A DNA stretch of 64,000 bases from an uncultured Psychrobacter sp. GTDB lineage: Bacteria > Pseudomonadota > Gammaproteobacteria > Pseudomonadales > Moraxellaceae. The DNA lies in contig NZ_CANKZC010000001.1 in assembly GCF_947488565.1 (NCBI RefSeq), forward strand, positions 930,001 to 994,000, given 5' to 3'. This document shows positions 10,020 to 18,125 of the stretch, one piece after another; the stretch's first letter is position 1; the number at the start of each line of letters is the position of its first letter. A program made the position numbers and the translations under genes. The notes under the pieces were generated by a model. It ran no database searches, was not told the DNA's origin, and saw only the letters and a list, made by a program, of their open reading frames with translations.

Positions 10020-10742
10020 ATGAGTAAACAGATCCTATTAATTGAAGACGATCCAGATTTGGCTGAATTGATCAGCGATTACCTGACAATGAACTATTAC
10101 GATGTTCATCATGCAGGGCTAGGTCAAGAAGGTTTGGATATATTGGACACTAAAGAGCGTGACATTGATCTGGTCGTACTAGATTTGATGCTACCTGATA
10201 TGGATGGTATGCAGGTTTGTCAAAAGATACGTGGCAATAAAAACAACATGACTAATAAAGTGCCTATTATTATGTTGACCGCAAAAGGGGATACAACTGA
10301 TCGGGTGCTGGGTCTCGAGATGGGTGCTGATGACTATATCGCCAAACCCTTTGAACCGCGAGAATTACTAGCCCGCATACGTGCTGTGGTTCGTCGTCAT
10401 GAACAGCCCAATCAAGCAGACAGTCAGTCTGATAGTTTAACTTTTGGGCGTTTGAGCGTGTTTCCTGATAGTCATGAAGTGACCATTGATGAGCAGCCAG
10501 TACGTCTAACCACTCATCAGTTCCAACTATTACATTACTTTGCGACTCATTCTGGTAAAGTGCTCAATCGTGAGCAGTTATGGCAGGCAATGCCAAACGA
10601 CGATAGCTCTGATAATATTGACCGCGCAATTGATGTACATATTTCACGCTTACGTGCCTTAATTGAGGACAATCCGCGCCAGCCAAAACGCATTATTACT
10701 GTGCGCGGCGTTGGTTATCAATTTGCAACTGATCAGGTTTAA
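10020..10742 (+). CDS. OmpR/PhoB-family response regulator
   Basis: DNA-binding response regulator of 240 residues. The N-terminal receiver has an acidic pocket at E9/D10/D11, the phospho-acceptor D55 in VVLDLMLPDMDG, Thr in IIMLTAKG and Lys in IAKPFEPRELLARI. The C-terminal winged helix (about residues 140-237) has LTTHQFQLLHYFATHSGKVLNREQLW and the terminal RGVGYQF wing motif. It presumably acts with the histidine kinase encoded 131 nt downstream. The receiver resembles RstA/CpxR-type regulators but I cannot assign an ortholog, and the signal and regulon are unknown. AAGGAC precedes the ATG. Confidence 0.88.
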   Translation: MSKQILLIEDDPDLAELISDYLTMNYYDVHHAGLGQEGLDILDTKERDIDLVVLDLMLPDMDGMQVCQKIRGNKNNMTNKVPIIMLTAKGDTTDRVLGLEMGADDYIAKPFEPRELLARIRAVVRRHEQPNQADSQSDSLTFGRLSVFPDSHEVTIDEQPVRLTTHQFQLLHYFATHSGKVLNREQLWQAMPNDDSSDNIDRAIDVHISRLRALIEDNPRQPKRIITVRGVGYQFATDQV

Positions 10743-10801
10743 CGACTTATCTGATGCGTAAAATCGGTTTGAGTAAACCATTAAAGTAATGACCAAATAA
10801 A

Positions 10802-10832
10802 AATAGCCATCACGTCAACCGCGATGGCTATT
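10802..10832. terminator. Stem-loop between the response regulator and kinase genes
   Basis: A perfect 10-bp inverted repeat, AATAGCCATC (10802-10811) and GATGGCTATT (10823-10832), with an 11-nt loop. In the plus direction it is followed by TGTTAG, not a true U-run; in the minus direction it is followed by TTTATTT. It may attenuate kinase expression relative to the regulator or act as a processing site. Confidence 0.45.
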
Positions 10833-10873
10833 GTTAGTCATTGATATCAGCGTTCGTTAATAGAGAGCATGTA

Positions 10874-12979
10874 ATGCAGCAGTTGGGTTTTCGCTCCGTG
10901 TTTGCCAAACTATTTGCTAGTGTGATGCTGGCACTTGTTTTGTTCGCAGTCGCTATGGTGTTATTGACACAGCTCGTTCATGATAAAAATGCTGGTATTC
11001 GCTCTGAAGTGGTGGCAACTCAAATACTTGGACAAATCGATCCTTTTTTGCATGAACTAAATACGGCCGTTAGTAAGAACAACCGTTTGCAATCGCGTTT
11101 TATGTTAGCCGTGGTCAAAAAAAGCTTTGATATCTTTGATGAATCATTGCAAGCTAAAATGGGACTGTATGACAGTAAAGGTCGCCTGCTCATGCAAACC
11201 GACAACAGTGATCTGCCCTTAGAGCTACCTGCAACGCCTTCGTTATTAACCATTATATTCCCCTCTTTTTCAGAAACGCCTCCCACTCAACAAGCTCAGG
11301 TCTATAGTAGTACAGGCTATACATTGCTGTATGAGTCACGACTATCGCCCAAAAAACCAGCTTTATCTGCGGCGCTAAACTTGTTCACCGGCACCCTACT
11401 CTTACTTATGATTATGGCAGGCGTACTATGGTGGATTGCACGTTCAATGACATGGCGTATCAATCACATGAGTCAGCAGATGAGTCAACTTGGTGACGGT
11501 GACTTTACTGTACGTGTCAATAGTCGTGGTAATGATGAAATTGCTTTTCTTGCTCGTGGGTTTAACCAAGCAGCGCAAAAAATCGAACACCTAATTGATG
11601 CCAATAATTTGTTGTTGGCCCATGCATCACATGAGCTACGCACACCCATTACCCGTATCCGTCTGCAGATAGAGATGATGGACATGTTGGCAGGTTCGAT
11701 GCCAAGCGATACAAAGGCAAAGTTTGACAAACGTGCCCAGGCGATCAACCGTGATTTATCAGGGCTTAACGATTTGGTCGAAAGCATCTTGTTAGTGAGT
11801 CGACTTGATGCAGGTCATGTGATGCAGCAGGTTGAACGTGTGGACTTATATGACTTAGTGAATCAAGAGCGTCAGCATTATCCAGAAGCAACATTGATCG
11901 GCGAACATATTGTAATCGATGGCCAACCGCCGATGTTGACTCATCTTATTCGCAACCTACTAAATAACGCTATGTTGCATGGTGTTCCTCCAGTAACTGT
12001 TTTGTTATATGGCGCACAAACCCTTGCAGAAGCAGATACCCTACCTGAATATTTGTTAGATTCGCTTGTATGTAGTAGCTTTGCTGACTACGGTCATTCA
12101 AACTATGGCCACCCAACTTATGACAAACCTATCGATATAATAGAACAGTCTAAAGACGAACAAGAAGACAGCCCTACCTCTATCCAGTCTGTTGAACAGA
12201 CCTCATCCGATGCATCAGAACAGCCTGATATCATACCAGCACCGGTTATTTTCAAAAATGGCGAAACGCTTGTTAGTCATGATGAAGAAAACGATAAAAA
12301 CAGTTACGATCATAATGAGACCGATCAGTTAAGCGACATATCTGATAATAATTATAATAATCAGGGTCAAAAACAGACAGCGGATATCCTAACTTCCAAT
12401 GACAATAGTAAGACACTTCGTCATGACCACTATAAACTTGCTTCTGATTTAACTAATAGAATCAAAAAAGTCGTTTGGAATATCGTCCCAGAATCGCAAG
12501 AACAACATCTAAAGACCGGCGCGCTAAGTGATGCTCTAGTCAAACCTGTCACTCACAAGCGAGTAATTGAAAAGGCAAATACTGCTGACCATAAAGGCAA
12601 TTCAGCCAAAGACAATAATGCTAGCAACAGCAACGTTAATAGTGATGGCAATAACACACCACGTAAAGAAAGCCTATTTAAGAAACATCTTAAAAAAGTC
12701 AAATCTGAAGATGCACGCCCTTTACCAAAATATGCAGTACTTGCAGTCATTGATGAAGGTACTGGTATCCCAAAAGACAAGCGCGAAGAAATCTTTAGCC
12801 CGTTTGTGCGCTTACAGCAAAAAAACAAAGGTTCTGGTCTAGGTTTATCACTGGTATCACAAATCGTCACGGCTCATCAAGGCCAAATAATTACTGATAC
12901 TATTAATGGACATACCAGATTTTTGGTGGTTATTCCAGTCAAGCATAATCCACATAAAAATCATGATAACCGTGTTTAG
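10874..12979 (+). CDS. Membrane sensor histidine kinase with a large insertion in the ATPase domain
   Basis: Partner kinase of the upstream regulator. I choose ATG 10874 (701 residues); the frame also opens at a TTG at 10841, but GAGAG lies 8 nt before 10874. Layout: TM1 near residues 10-35, a periplasmic region of about 130 residues, TM2 near 165-190, HAMP, then HisKA with HASHELRTPITRIR, phospho-acceptor His253. The N-box (HLIRNLLNNAMLHG) is at 357-370, but the G1 box (VIDEGTGIP) only starts near residue 625, so roughly 225 extra residues rich in Asp, Asn, Ser and Lys separate them. The F/G2 boxes (FSPFVRL, GSGLGLSLV) follow. All catalytic boxes are intact, so the kinase is probably active. 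Nothing in the reading frame suggests a fusion error. Confidence 0.88.
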   Translation: MQQLGFRSVFAKLFASVMLALVLFAVAMVLLTQLVHDKNAGIRSEVVATQILGQIDPFLHELNTAVSKNNRLQSRFMLAVVKKSFDIFDESLQAKMGLYDSKGRLLMQTDNSDLPLELPATPSLLTIIFPSFSETPPTQQAQVYSSTGYTLLYESRLSPKKPALSAALNLFTGTLLLLMIMAGVLWWIARSMTWRINHMSQQMSQLGDGDFTVRVNSRGNDEIAFLARGFNQAAQKIEHLIDANNLLLAHASHELRTPITRIRLQIEMMDMLAGSMPSDTKAKFDKRAQAINRDLSGLNDLVESILLVSRLDAGHVMQQVERVDLYDLVNQERQHYPEATLIGEHIVIDGQPPMLTHLIRNLLNNAMLHGVPPVTVLLYGAQTLAEADTLPEYLLDSLVCSSFADYGHSNYGHPTYDKPIDIIEQSKDEQEDSPTSIQSVEQTSSDASEQPDIIPAPVIFKNGETLVSHDEENDKNSYDHNETDQLSDISDNNYNNQGQKQTADILTSNDNSKTLRHDHYKLASDLTNRIKKVVWNIVPESQEQHLKTGALSDALVKPVTHKRVIEKANTADHKGNSAKDNNASNSNVNSDGNNTPRKESLFKKHLKKVKSEDARPLPKYAVLAVIDEGTGIPKDKREEIFSPFVRLQQKNKGSGLGLSLVSQIVTAHQGQIITDTINGHTRFLVVIPVKHNPHKNHDNRV

Positions 12980-13282
12980 GTATGGCCAATCTAGTTATTG
13001 ATATAAGCTAAACAATTCTGTTTTTTAACCTAATACTTGTTTGTATCTATCCACTACTGTATCTCAAGCCTCTATGAATACCCTCTATACGTCGAGTACT
13101 GTATAAGGCTAATATCCATATCGTTATAAGCGGTTCTCGAATGTTCATATCCAAAACGTCTAGAAATATGCTATATTACTGCCCCTTATCATATAGCCAT
13201 TGATATAGATTTGACGTTGGCATCTTGCAATAGTATATCGACATTATCACCGCTACCTTATTTACTAAACTTCGAGCATTCC
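12980..13282 (+). promoter_or_regulatory. Leader/promoter region of the metNIQ genes
   Basis: This 303-nt stretch before metN carries a candidate extended -10 box, TG at 13169-13170 and TATATT at 13172-13177, without a clear -35. I see no SAM riboswitch-like fold and no S-box consensus, and no terminator after the kinase gene. MetJ-type 8-bp met boxes are not obvious. Confidence 0.3.
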
Positions 13283-14053
13283 ATGAGCGATATGATCGTC
13301 CTAAATGACGTGACCAAAAGCTTTTTAAGCGACCGATCCATAAAAGACAAAGATGGTAAGCCGCATTGGTTTACTGCGGTTGAACCGACGTCTCTGTCTG
13401 TTCGACAAGGTGAAATCTTTGGTTTGATGGGCTATTCAGGTGCTGGTAAATCTACCTTACTACGATTAATCAATATGCTTGAGCGTCCTGATGGCGGTCA
13501 AGTCATCGTTGATGGTACTGACTTGACGACGTTGTCCGCCAGTGACCTACGTATTGCGCGTCACAATATTGGCATGATTTTCCAGCAGTTCAATTTGATG
13601 GCCAATCGCACCGTCTTTGATAATGTGGCGTTTAACTTAACAGTGTCAGGTTATCCTAGTCGCGATTTACGTAAACGTGTCATGGACTGTCTTGAGATTG
13701 TGGACCTAACTGATCGTGCAGGTCATTATCCTGCCCAGCTTTCAGGTGGACAAAAGCAGCGTGTCGGTATCGCACGCGCGATTGCCCCAAGTCCAAAGGT
13801 TTTGTTAGCAGATGAGCCGACCAGTGCGCTTGACCCTGCAACGACTCGCAGTTTGCTGACCTGTTTGCGTGATATCAATGACCAGCTTGGCGTAACCATC
13901 GTGATTGTCACTCATGAGATGAGCGTGATTCGTAGACTCTGTGATCGGGCTGCACTACTTCATCAAGGAAAATTGCTTGAAGTTGCAGCAGTAAAAGAAG
14001 GTCTGATTCAAGCAACCACTCCGATTGGCAAAGGCTTAGTCGTTGAAGATTAA
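13283..14053 (+). CDS. metN: MetN-like methionine ABC transporter ATP-binding protein, lacking the C-terminal regulatory domain
   Basis: ATPase of the methionine importer. I choose ATG 13283 (256 residues); the frame extends back to a TTG at 13211, but the family homology begins just after the ATG. Walker A GYSGAGKST, Q-loop MIFQQFNL, signature LSGGQKQRVGIARA, Walker B VLLADEPTSALD and the H-loop VIVTHEM are intact. The protein ends about 20 residues after the nucleotide-binding domain, whereas E. coli MetN is about 343 residues with a NIL/ACT-like domain that binds methionine and inhibits transport. So the substrate-feedback domain is missing here. metI follows after 19 nt and metQ further down, which supports the assignment. 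Confidence 0.85.
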   Translation: MSDMIVLNDVTKSFLSDRSIKDKDGKPHWFTAVEPTSLSVRQGEIFGLMGYSGAGKSTLLRLINMLERPDGGQVIVDGTDLTTLSASDLRIARHNIGMIFQQFNLMANRTVFDNVAFNLTVSGYPSRDLRKRVMDCLEIVDLTDRAGHYPAQLSGGQKQRVGIARAIAPSPKVLLADEPTSALDPATTRSLLTCLRDINDQLGVTIVIVTHEMSVIRRLCDRAALLHQGKLLEVAAVKEGLIQATTPIGKGLVVED

Positions 14054-14072
14054 TGAGGTAAAATAAACAGAT

Positions 14073-14759
14073 ATGTTAACTGGTACTGAACTATCCGCCT
14101 CAGTAGATAAGCTGTATGCGCTGCGTAAAGAGATTTGGCAAGCATCGTTTGATACCTTTGTCATGCTTGGTATCTCGACCGCGGCTGCTGTTACGATTGG
14201 TGGGCTATTTGGGATATTCTTATTTTTGTCCAGCGATCGGCAGTTTTTACAGAATAAAGGATTGTATGCAATCTTAGGCGGTATCACCAACTTTATGCGT
14301 GCCTTCCCTTTTGTCATTTTGATGATTGCCATGAGTCCATTTACCAAGGCGATTGTCGGCACAGGTATTGGTCCTATTGCTGCCTCTTTGGTTCTAGCAA
14401 TTGCCGGCTCGTTCTACTTTGCACGTTTGGTCGAACAAAATCTGCGTGAAGTACCACGTGGTATTATCGAGGCAACCGAATCAATGGGCGCACGTCCTTT
14501 TACGATCATTAAAGTATTGCTTAATGAGGCGCGATCAGGACTGGTGTTATCCGTCACTATTTTATGTATCAGCCTACTGTCTTATTCAGCGGCGGCTGGT
14601 ATGATCGGTGGGGGCGGCCTTGGTGATCTGGCGATTCGTTATGGTTATTACCGTTATCAAACAGAAGTCATGATTTTTATTGTCATTATGCTATCAATCA
14701 TGGTCATCTCAATTCAAGCTTTTGGTAATTGGCTGGCGACTCGCTTGGATAAACGCTAA
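14073..14759 (+). CDS. metI: MetI-like methionine ABC transporter permease
   Basis: Inner-membrane permease of the MetNIQ importer, 228 residues with about five transmembrane segments. The EAA-type loop that contacts the ATPase is visible around residues 125-145 (IIEATESMGARPFTIIKVLL). It ends with the GGGGLGDLAIRYGYYRY stretch typical of MetI-family permeases. It is on the same strand 19 nt after metN and 136 nt before metQ, with a terminator-like hairpin in that second gap. Confidence 0.9.
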   Translation: MLTGTELSASVDKLYALRKEIWQASFDTFVMLGISTAAAVTIGGLFGIFLFLSSDRQFLQNKGLYAILGGITNFMRAFPFVILMIAMSPFTKAIVGTGIGPIAASLVLAIAGSFYFARLVEQNLREVPRGIIEATESMGARPFTIIKVLLNEARSGLVLSVTILCISLLSYSAAAGMIGGGGLGDLAIRYGYYRYQTEVMIFIVIMLSIMVISIQAFGNWLATRLDKR

Positions 14760-14776
14760 GCCACTTTGTAGAATAC

Positions 14777-14805
14777 TTGACATTGTAGCCGACTAGGTTT
14801 AATTT
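14777..14805 (+). promoter_or_regulatory. Candidate sigma-70 promoter between metI and metQ
   Basis: Consensus TTGACA at 14777-14782 and TAATTT at 14800-14805 with a 17-nt spacer. It lies 18 nt after the metI stop. Transcripts from it would meet the hairpin at 14831-14861 almost at once, so its role depends on whether that hairpin terminates. Confidence 0.45.
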
Positions 14806-14830
14806 GACCGTCATCCGATTTTTTGTAGAG

Positions 14831-14861
14831 GCAGCATTACTATCCATAATGTTGCTTTTTT
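14831..14861 (+). terminator. Rho-independent terminator-like hairpin upstream of metQ
   Basis: GCAGCATTA (14831-14839) pairs with TAATGTTGC (14847-14855), one G-U pair and a 7-nt loop, followed by six T. Only 34 nt remain before the metQ start, too little for another promoter, so metQ must be expressed by read-through or regulated antitermination. Confidence 0.65.
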
Positions 14862-14895
14862 AATGGTTACTTTATTATTTATTTGAGGAAATATT

Positions 14896-15858
14896 ATGAA
14901 ATTAACAGATATTAGCCGTCAGTTGGCGACTGCATTTGCCGCTGTTGGTGTATCGAGCCTAGTGTTGGTCGGTTGTAATAACTCATCTGCACCAGAAGCA
15001 AATAAAGAAGCGGTTACTGAGGGTTCAACAGCCCAAACTGCTGCTAGCGATATCGATCCTGAACACACAAAAATTGTCATCGGTACGACCGAAGGCGACT
15101 TTGCTGATATGGTACGTAATCAAGTTAAAGCCTCACTAGAAGAGCAAGGTTATGAAGTTGAGTTAGTGCCTTTTACTGACTATGTACGCCCTAACCTTGC
15201 ACTGGCTGAAGGTGATTTGGACATCAATATTTTCCAGCATAAGCCTTATCTTGATACCTTTAAAAAAGAAAATAACCTTGATTTGGTCGAAGTTTTCCAA
15301 GTACCAACCGCGCCGCTTGGTATCTATTCAGGCAAAAAAAGCACTCTAAATGATGCTTATAAAGGTATGAGCGTCTCTGCACCGAATGATCCAAGTAACT
15401 TTGCCCGTGCCTTGGTAATGATGGACGATCTGGGCTGGATCACACTAAAAGACAATATTGATCCATTGACTGCTTCAAAAGCTGATATCGCTGATAACAG
15501 TAAGTATGACATCGACATCATTGAACTAGAAGCGGCTCAATTACCACGCGCTCGTGACGAAGTCGACTTTGCTGTCATCAATGGCAACTATGCAACAGAT
15601 GCTGGTATTGAGCTGACCGAAGCGTTGTTCCAAGAGCCAAGCTTTGCTTATGTTAACTGGTCAGCGGTCAAATCTGCTGATGCTGGTGAAAAATGGGTGG
15701 CGGATGTGACCGACGCTTATAACTCAGAAGCTTTCAAAAAGTATGCTCATGATACTTTCCCAGGCTATAAATATCCAAAAATCTGGGATGCTAGCATGGC
15801 AACAGCAGACGAGACAGCTGCAACCACTACTCCTGTAGAAGCAGAAGCAGCACAGTAA
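14896..15858 (+). CDS. metQ: MetQ/NlpA-family methionine-binding lipoprotein
   Basis: Periplasmic substrate-binding lipoprotein delivering methionine to MetNI. 320 residues with a signal peptide, lipobox LVGC and lipidated Cys27, then a polar linker. The NlpA fold begins near residue 55 (KIVIGTTEGDFADMV) and includes DINIFQHKPYLD, SAPNDPSNFARAL and FAVINGNYATDAGI, stretches known from the methionine site of this family. GAGGAAA sits 5 nt before the ATG. A short Ala/Thr/Glu-rich tail ends the protein. Family members can also bind D-methionine or related ligands; L-methionine is the default inference. A strong terminator follows. Confidence 0.9.
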   Translation: MKLTDISRQLATAFAAVGVSSLVLVGCNNSSAPEANKEAVTEGSTAQTAASDIDPEHTKIVIGTTEGDFADMVRNQVKASLEEQGYEVELVPFTDYVRPNLALAEGDLDINIFQHKPYLDTFKKENNLDLVEVFQVPTAPLGIYSGKKSTLNDAYKGMSVSAPNDPSNFARALVMMDDLGWITLKDNIDPLTASKADIADNSKYDIDIIELEAAQLPRARDEVDFAVINGNYATDAGIELTEALFQEPSFAYVNWSAVKSADAGEKWVADVTDAYNSEAFKKYAHDTFPGYKYPKIWDASMATADETAATTTPVEAEAAQ

Positions 15859-15886
15859 TTTAAAATGTAGCTTTGTCTTTTTTGAA

Positions 15887-15920
15887 AACGCTCAATACCG
15901 CCCAGTATTGAGCGTTTTTT
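15887..15920 (+). terminator. Rho-independent terminator after metQ
   Basis: A 12-bp perfect stem AACGCTCAATAC (15887-15898) / GTATTGAGCGTT (15905-15916), 6-nt loop and a T-run. It closes the metNIQ unit. Confidence 0.9.
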
Positions 15921-16078
15921 ATACCTTATTTTATACACAATTTACGTTACCTACTTACTAAAAATGACGTTACAGCCTGTTTGTACTTTGTAGGAAACCG
16001 TCACTCACTCTTTCACTTTTTTCTATTTTTTTCTATAGTAGTTAGGTCGCTTAGTCATTGTATTAGGCTAGGTTTTAC

Positions 16079-16109
16079 AGTTAACACTATGATATAACTA
16101 TTGTTAACT
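16079..16109. promoter_or_regulatory. Inverted repeat upstream of the aldo/keto reductase, candidate operator
   Basis: Perfect 8-bp arms AGTTAACA (16079-16086) and TGTTAACT (16102-16109) flank a 15-nt AT-rich centre containing GATATAAC. It is about 90 nt before the reductase start, in an otherwise featureless AT-rich stretch (15921-16196). The binding protein is unknown. Confidence 0.4.
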
Positions 16110-16196
16110 CAGGTTTAGAAACTTCTAACCCAAATCGTATCATGAATTATTTAAAAAGCTATAAAACCACAAATCACACATAATAAGGATAATAAT

Positions 16197-17045
16197 ATGA
16201 GTACCAAAACTTATAAAATTCGTACCGCAGGCAAAGCCAATATCCCTGTATTAGGACTTGGTACCTGGCAATCAACGGGACAGGACTGTATCGATGTCGT
16301 CAGTCAAGCACTAAAGATGGGTTATGAGCATATTGATACTGCGCAAGCTTATGATAATGAAGTCGAAGTCGGAAAAGGCATCAAACAATCAGGCGTGGCT
16401 CGTGATAAGTTCTTTTTGACCACAAAGATTTTCCCTGATGATATGAAGTTTGAGCCAGAAAAGCTAATCGCAGCGGCCAAACGTTCGCTAGAAAACCTCG
16501 ATACCGATTATGTCGACCTGCTATTACTACACTGGCCAGATTCCCGTGTACCGTTATCTGAGACCATTCCTGCATTGTGCGAGTTGCAAAAACAAGGCTT
16601 AACACGCAATATCGGTGTCTCTAACTTTAATATCGCCAATATTATTGAAGCAAAAAAACATGCTGATGTCCCTATTGTCGTCAACCAAGTCGAGTTTCAT
16701 CCGTTTATCAAACAAAACACCTTGCAGACATTTTTGAATAATCATCATATTTTGCTGGAAGCTTATTCACCTCTCGCACGCGGTGATGTGTTTAATAATG
16801 ACGTTATCAAAGAGATTGCAGATAAGCACAACGTGACTCCAGCCCAAATATCATTGGCTTGGATATTATCGGACAAAGACCGTGTGGCTATTCCAAAGAC
16901 TTCTAATCCTGATCATTTACAAGGTAACTTGGATGCTATCGAAGTCCAGCTGAGCGCCGATGAATTAGAAAAAATTGGCAACTTGGCTCGTAGTGATGGC
17001 CGTAAAATCGAACATCCTGATTATACTCCTGTATGGGATGACTAA
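16197..17045 (+). CDS. Aldo/keto reductase, DkgB-like
   Basis: Cytosolic NADPH-dependent reductase of aldehydes and ketones, 282 residues, a full-length (beta/alpha)8 barrel. The catalytic tetrad is visible as D47, Y52 (HIDTAQAYDNE), K77 (TTKIF) and H112 (LLLLHWPD). Cofactor-binding signatures include GVSNFN, NQVEFHP, AYSPLARG and IPKTSNPDHLQGN. The sequence resembles 2,5-diketo-D-gluconate reductase B (methylglyoxal reductase activity in E. coli DkgB); the physiological substrate here is unknown. AAGGATAATAAT precedes the ATG. It is monocistronic, with a candidate operator upstream and a terminator shared with convergent ccmE. Confidence 0.88.
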   Translation: MSTKTYKIRTAGKANIPVLGLGTWQSTGQDCIDVVSQALKMGYEHIDTAQAYDNEVEVGKGIKQSGVARDKFFLTTKIFPDDMKFEPEKLIAAAKRSLENLDTDYVDLLLLHWPDSRVPLSETIPALCELQKQGLTRNIGVSNFNIANIIEAKKHADVPIVVNQVEFHPFIKQNTLQTFLNNHHILLEAYSPLARGDVFNNDVIKEIADKHNVTPAQISLAWILSDKDRVAIPKTSNPDHLQGNLDAIEVQLSADELEKIGNLARSDGRKIEHPDYTPVWDD

Positions 17046-17069
17046 CTTTTATATCAACACCCGTATAAA

Positions 17070-17104
17070 AAAAGCGCCGCTAATATTTTATTAGCGGCGC
17101 TTTT
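17070..17104. terminator. Bidirectional terminator between the reductase gene and ccmE
   Basis: A GC-rich stem AAAAGCGCCGCTAAT (17070-17084) / ATTAGCGGCGCTTTT (17090-17104), A-run on one side and T-run on the other. It serves the reductase on the plus strand and ccmE on the minus strand. Confidence 0.9.
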
Positions 17105-17125
17105 GCTGTCAGTAGATGTTTAAGA

Positions 17126-17626
17126 CTACTGTTGCAACGTTTTGGACTCATGGATTGGCTCTGCTGGATTGTACTGCTCTGAAGTCGGCGTCAATCCATT
17201 GCGGTTATTAGCTTTCATAGACTTGGCGACCTCAGGCGGCATATAGTTTTCGTCATGCTTGGCTAGCACTTCACCGGCCACAAAAGTCTCGCCCTGCATT
17301 TTACCAGTGGCGACCACGCCTGAATTTTCAGCAAACAAATCCGGCAAGATACCTTGATAAGTGACCGGAACCGTTGATTCAAAATCCGTAATCGCGAACT
17401 CAACGTTCAACGGATTATCTGGTGCACGCTGTACGCTACCAGCGACGACCATACCACCTGCACGAATACGCTTATCTTGAGGTGCTTCGCCCTCGGCAAT
17501 AGCGGTCGCATCAAAATAATAGTCAGTCTGCTGGCCAATAGCATAAATGACCAGTACCACGGCAATTGCTGCTCCTGCTAACGTAAACATTACCCACATC
17601 AGTTTTTTGCGACGAACTGCATTCAT
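17126..17626 (-). CDS. ccmE: CcmE, periplasmic heme chaperone
   Basis: Receives heme from CcmC in the periplasm through a covalent histidine bond and passes it to the cytochrome c ligation step. 166 residues: short basic cytoplasmic start, one TM helix (about residues 9-30), then an OB-fold beta-barrel. The heme-binding histidine is in [13 protein letters not shown] near residue 123, followed by the conserved tyrosine. The C-terminal tail is polar and not conserved. It is the last ccm gene here: a terminator follows, and ccmF/G/H are absent. A 261-nt AT-rich gap separates it from ccmD. Confidence 0.93.
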   Translation of the reverse strand: MNAVRRKKLMWVMFTLAGAAIAVVLVIYAIGQQTDYYFDATAIAEGEAPQDKRIRAGGMVVAGSVQRAPDNPLNVEFAITDFESTVPVTYQGILPDLFAENSGVVATGKMQGETFVAGEVLAKHDENYMPPEVAKSMKANNRNGLTPTSEQYNPAEPIHESKTLQQ

Positions 17627-17711
17627 ACTATTACCTCATTAATGAGTCTTTGCCCTAAAAAATATAGGCAATACCATCTAAATCTATAAAACAAAAAATA
17701 TTAGAATATTA

Positions 17712-17758
17712 AAAAAACTACGATTAAAAAAAATTTTTAACATATTTTTCTAATCGTA
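17712..17758 (-). terminator. Terminator-like hairpin between ccmD and ccmE
   Basis: Read on the minus strand, TACGATTA (17758-17751), a G-U pair and an A-run pair with a T-run and TAATCGTA (17726-17719), followed by a run of seven T (17717-17711). The stem is AT-rich, so strength is uncertain. It lies in the unusually long gap inside the ccm genes. Confidence 0.45.
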
Positions 17759-17887
17759 CTCTTCTAATGGTTATATGGTAGCATTTTTCAAACAAATCAA
17801 TAAGCCTTTAAACACTAATAAACTTATGTTTTCATTATTTAAAAAAATGTAATAGTACATGCTAAGGCAATGATATTAAAATATTTT

Positions 17888-18109
17888 TTACAACGTTTGC
17901 TTGGGTATAGAATTGGGGTTTTTAGCAGTACGCTGAGCTTGACGCGCTTGCTGAATGGTCAGCTGTTTGATAAGTGTTTGTCGCTGCTTACGACTATAAA
18001 TAATAAAAGCCAGCATCACGCCGACCGTAATTGCCCAACACGACCAGACAAACACGCCATGCTTACCCATGGCGATAAATTCAGATACGCTATAAAAGTA
18101 AGGCTGCAT
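17888..18109 (-). CDS. ccmD: CcmD, small heme-exporter membrane protein
   Basis: Small inner-membrane protein that helps release holo-CcmE from the CcmABC complex. 73 residues with one TM helix (about 17-38) after the conserved start FIAMGKHGVFVWSCW, then a basic, Gln-rich cytoplasmic tail. Identification rests on that motif and on its place directly after ccmC, 16 nt away. Length fits the family (60-75). Confidence 0.88.
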   Translation of the reverse strand: MQPYFYSVSEFIAMGKHGVFVWSCWAITVGVMLAFIIYSRKQRQTLIKQLTIQQARQAQRTAKNPNSIPKQTL

Positions 18110-18125
18110 AATCAGCTCCTAGCCA

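Noticed and set aside
12980..13282. SAM or methionine riboswitch upstream of metN
   Set aside because: No matching paired regions or conserved cores could be found in the leader.
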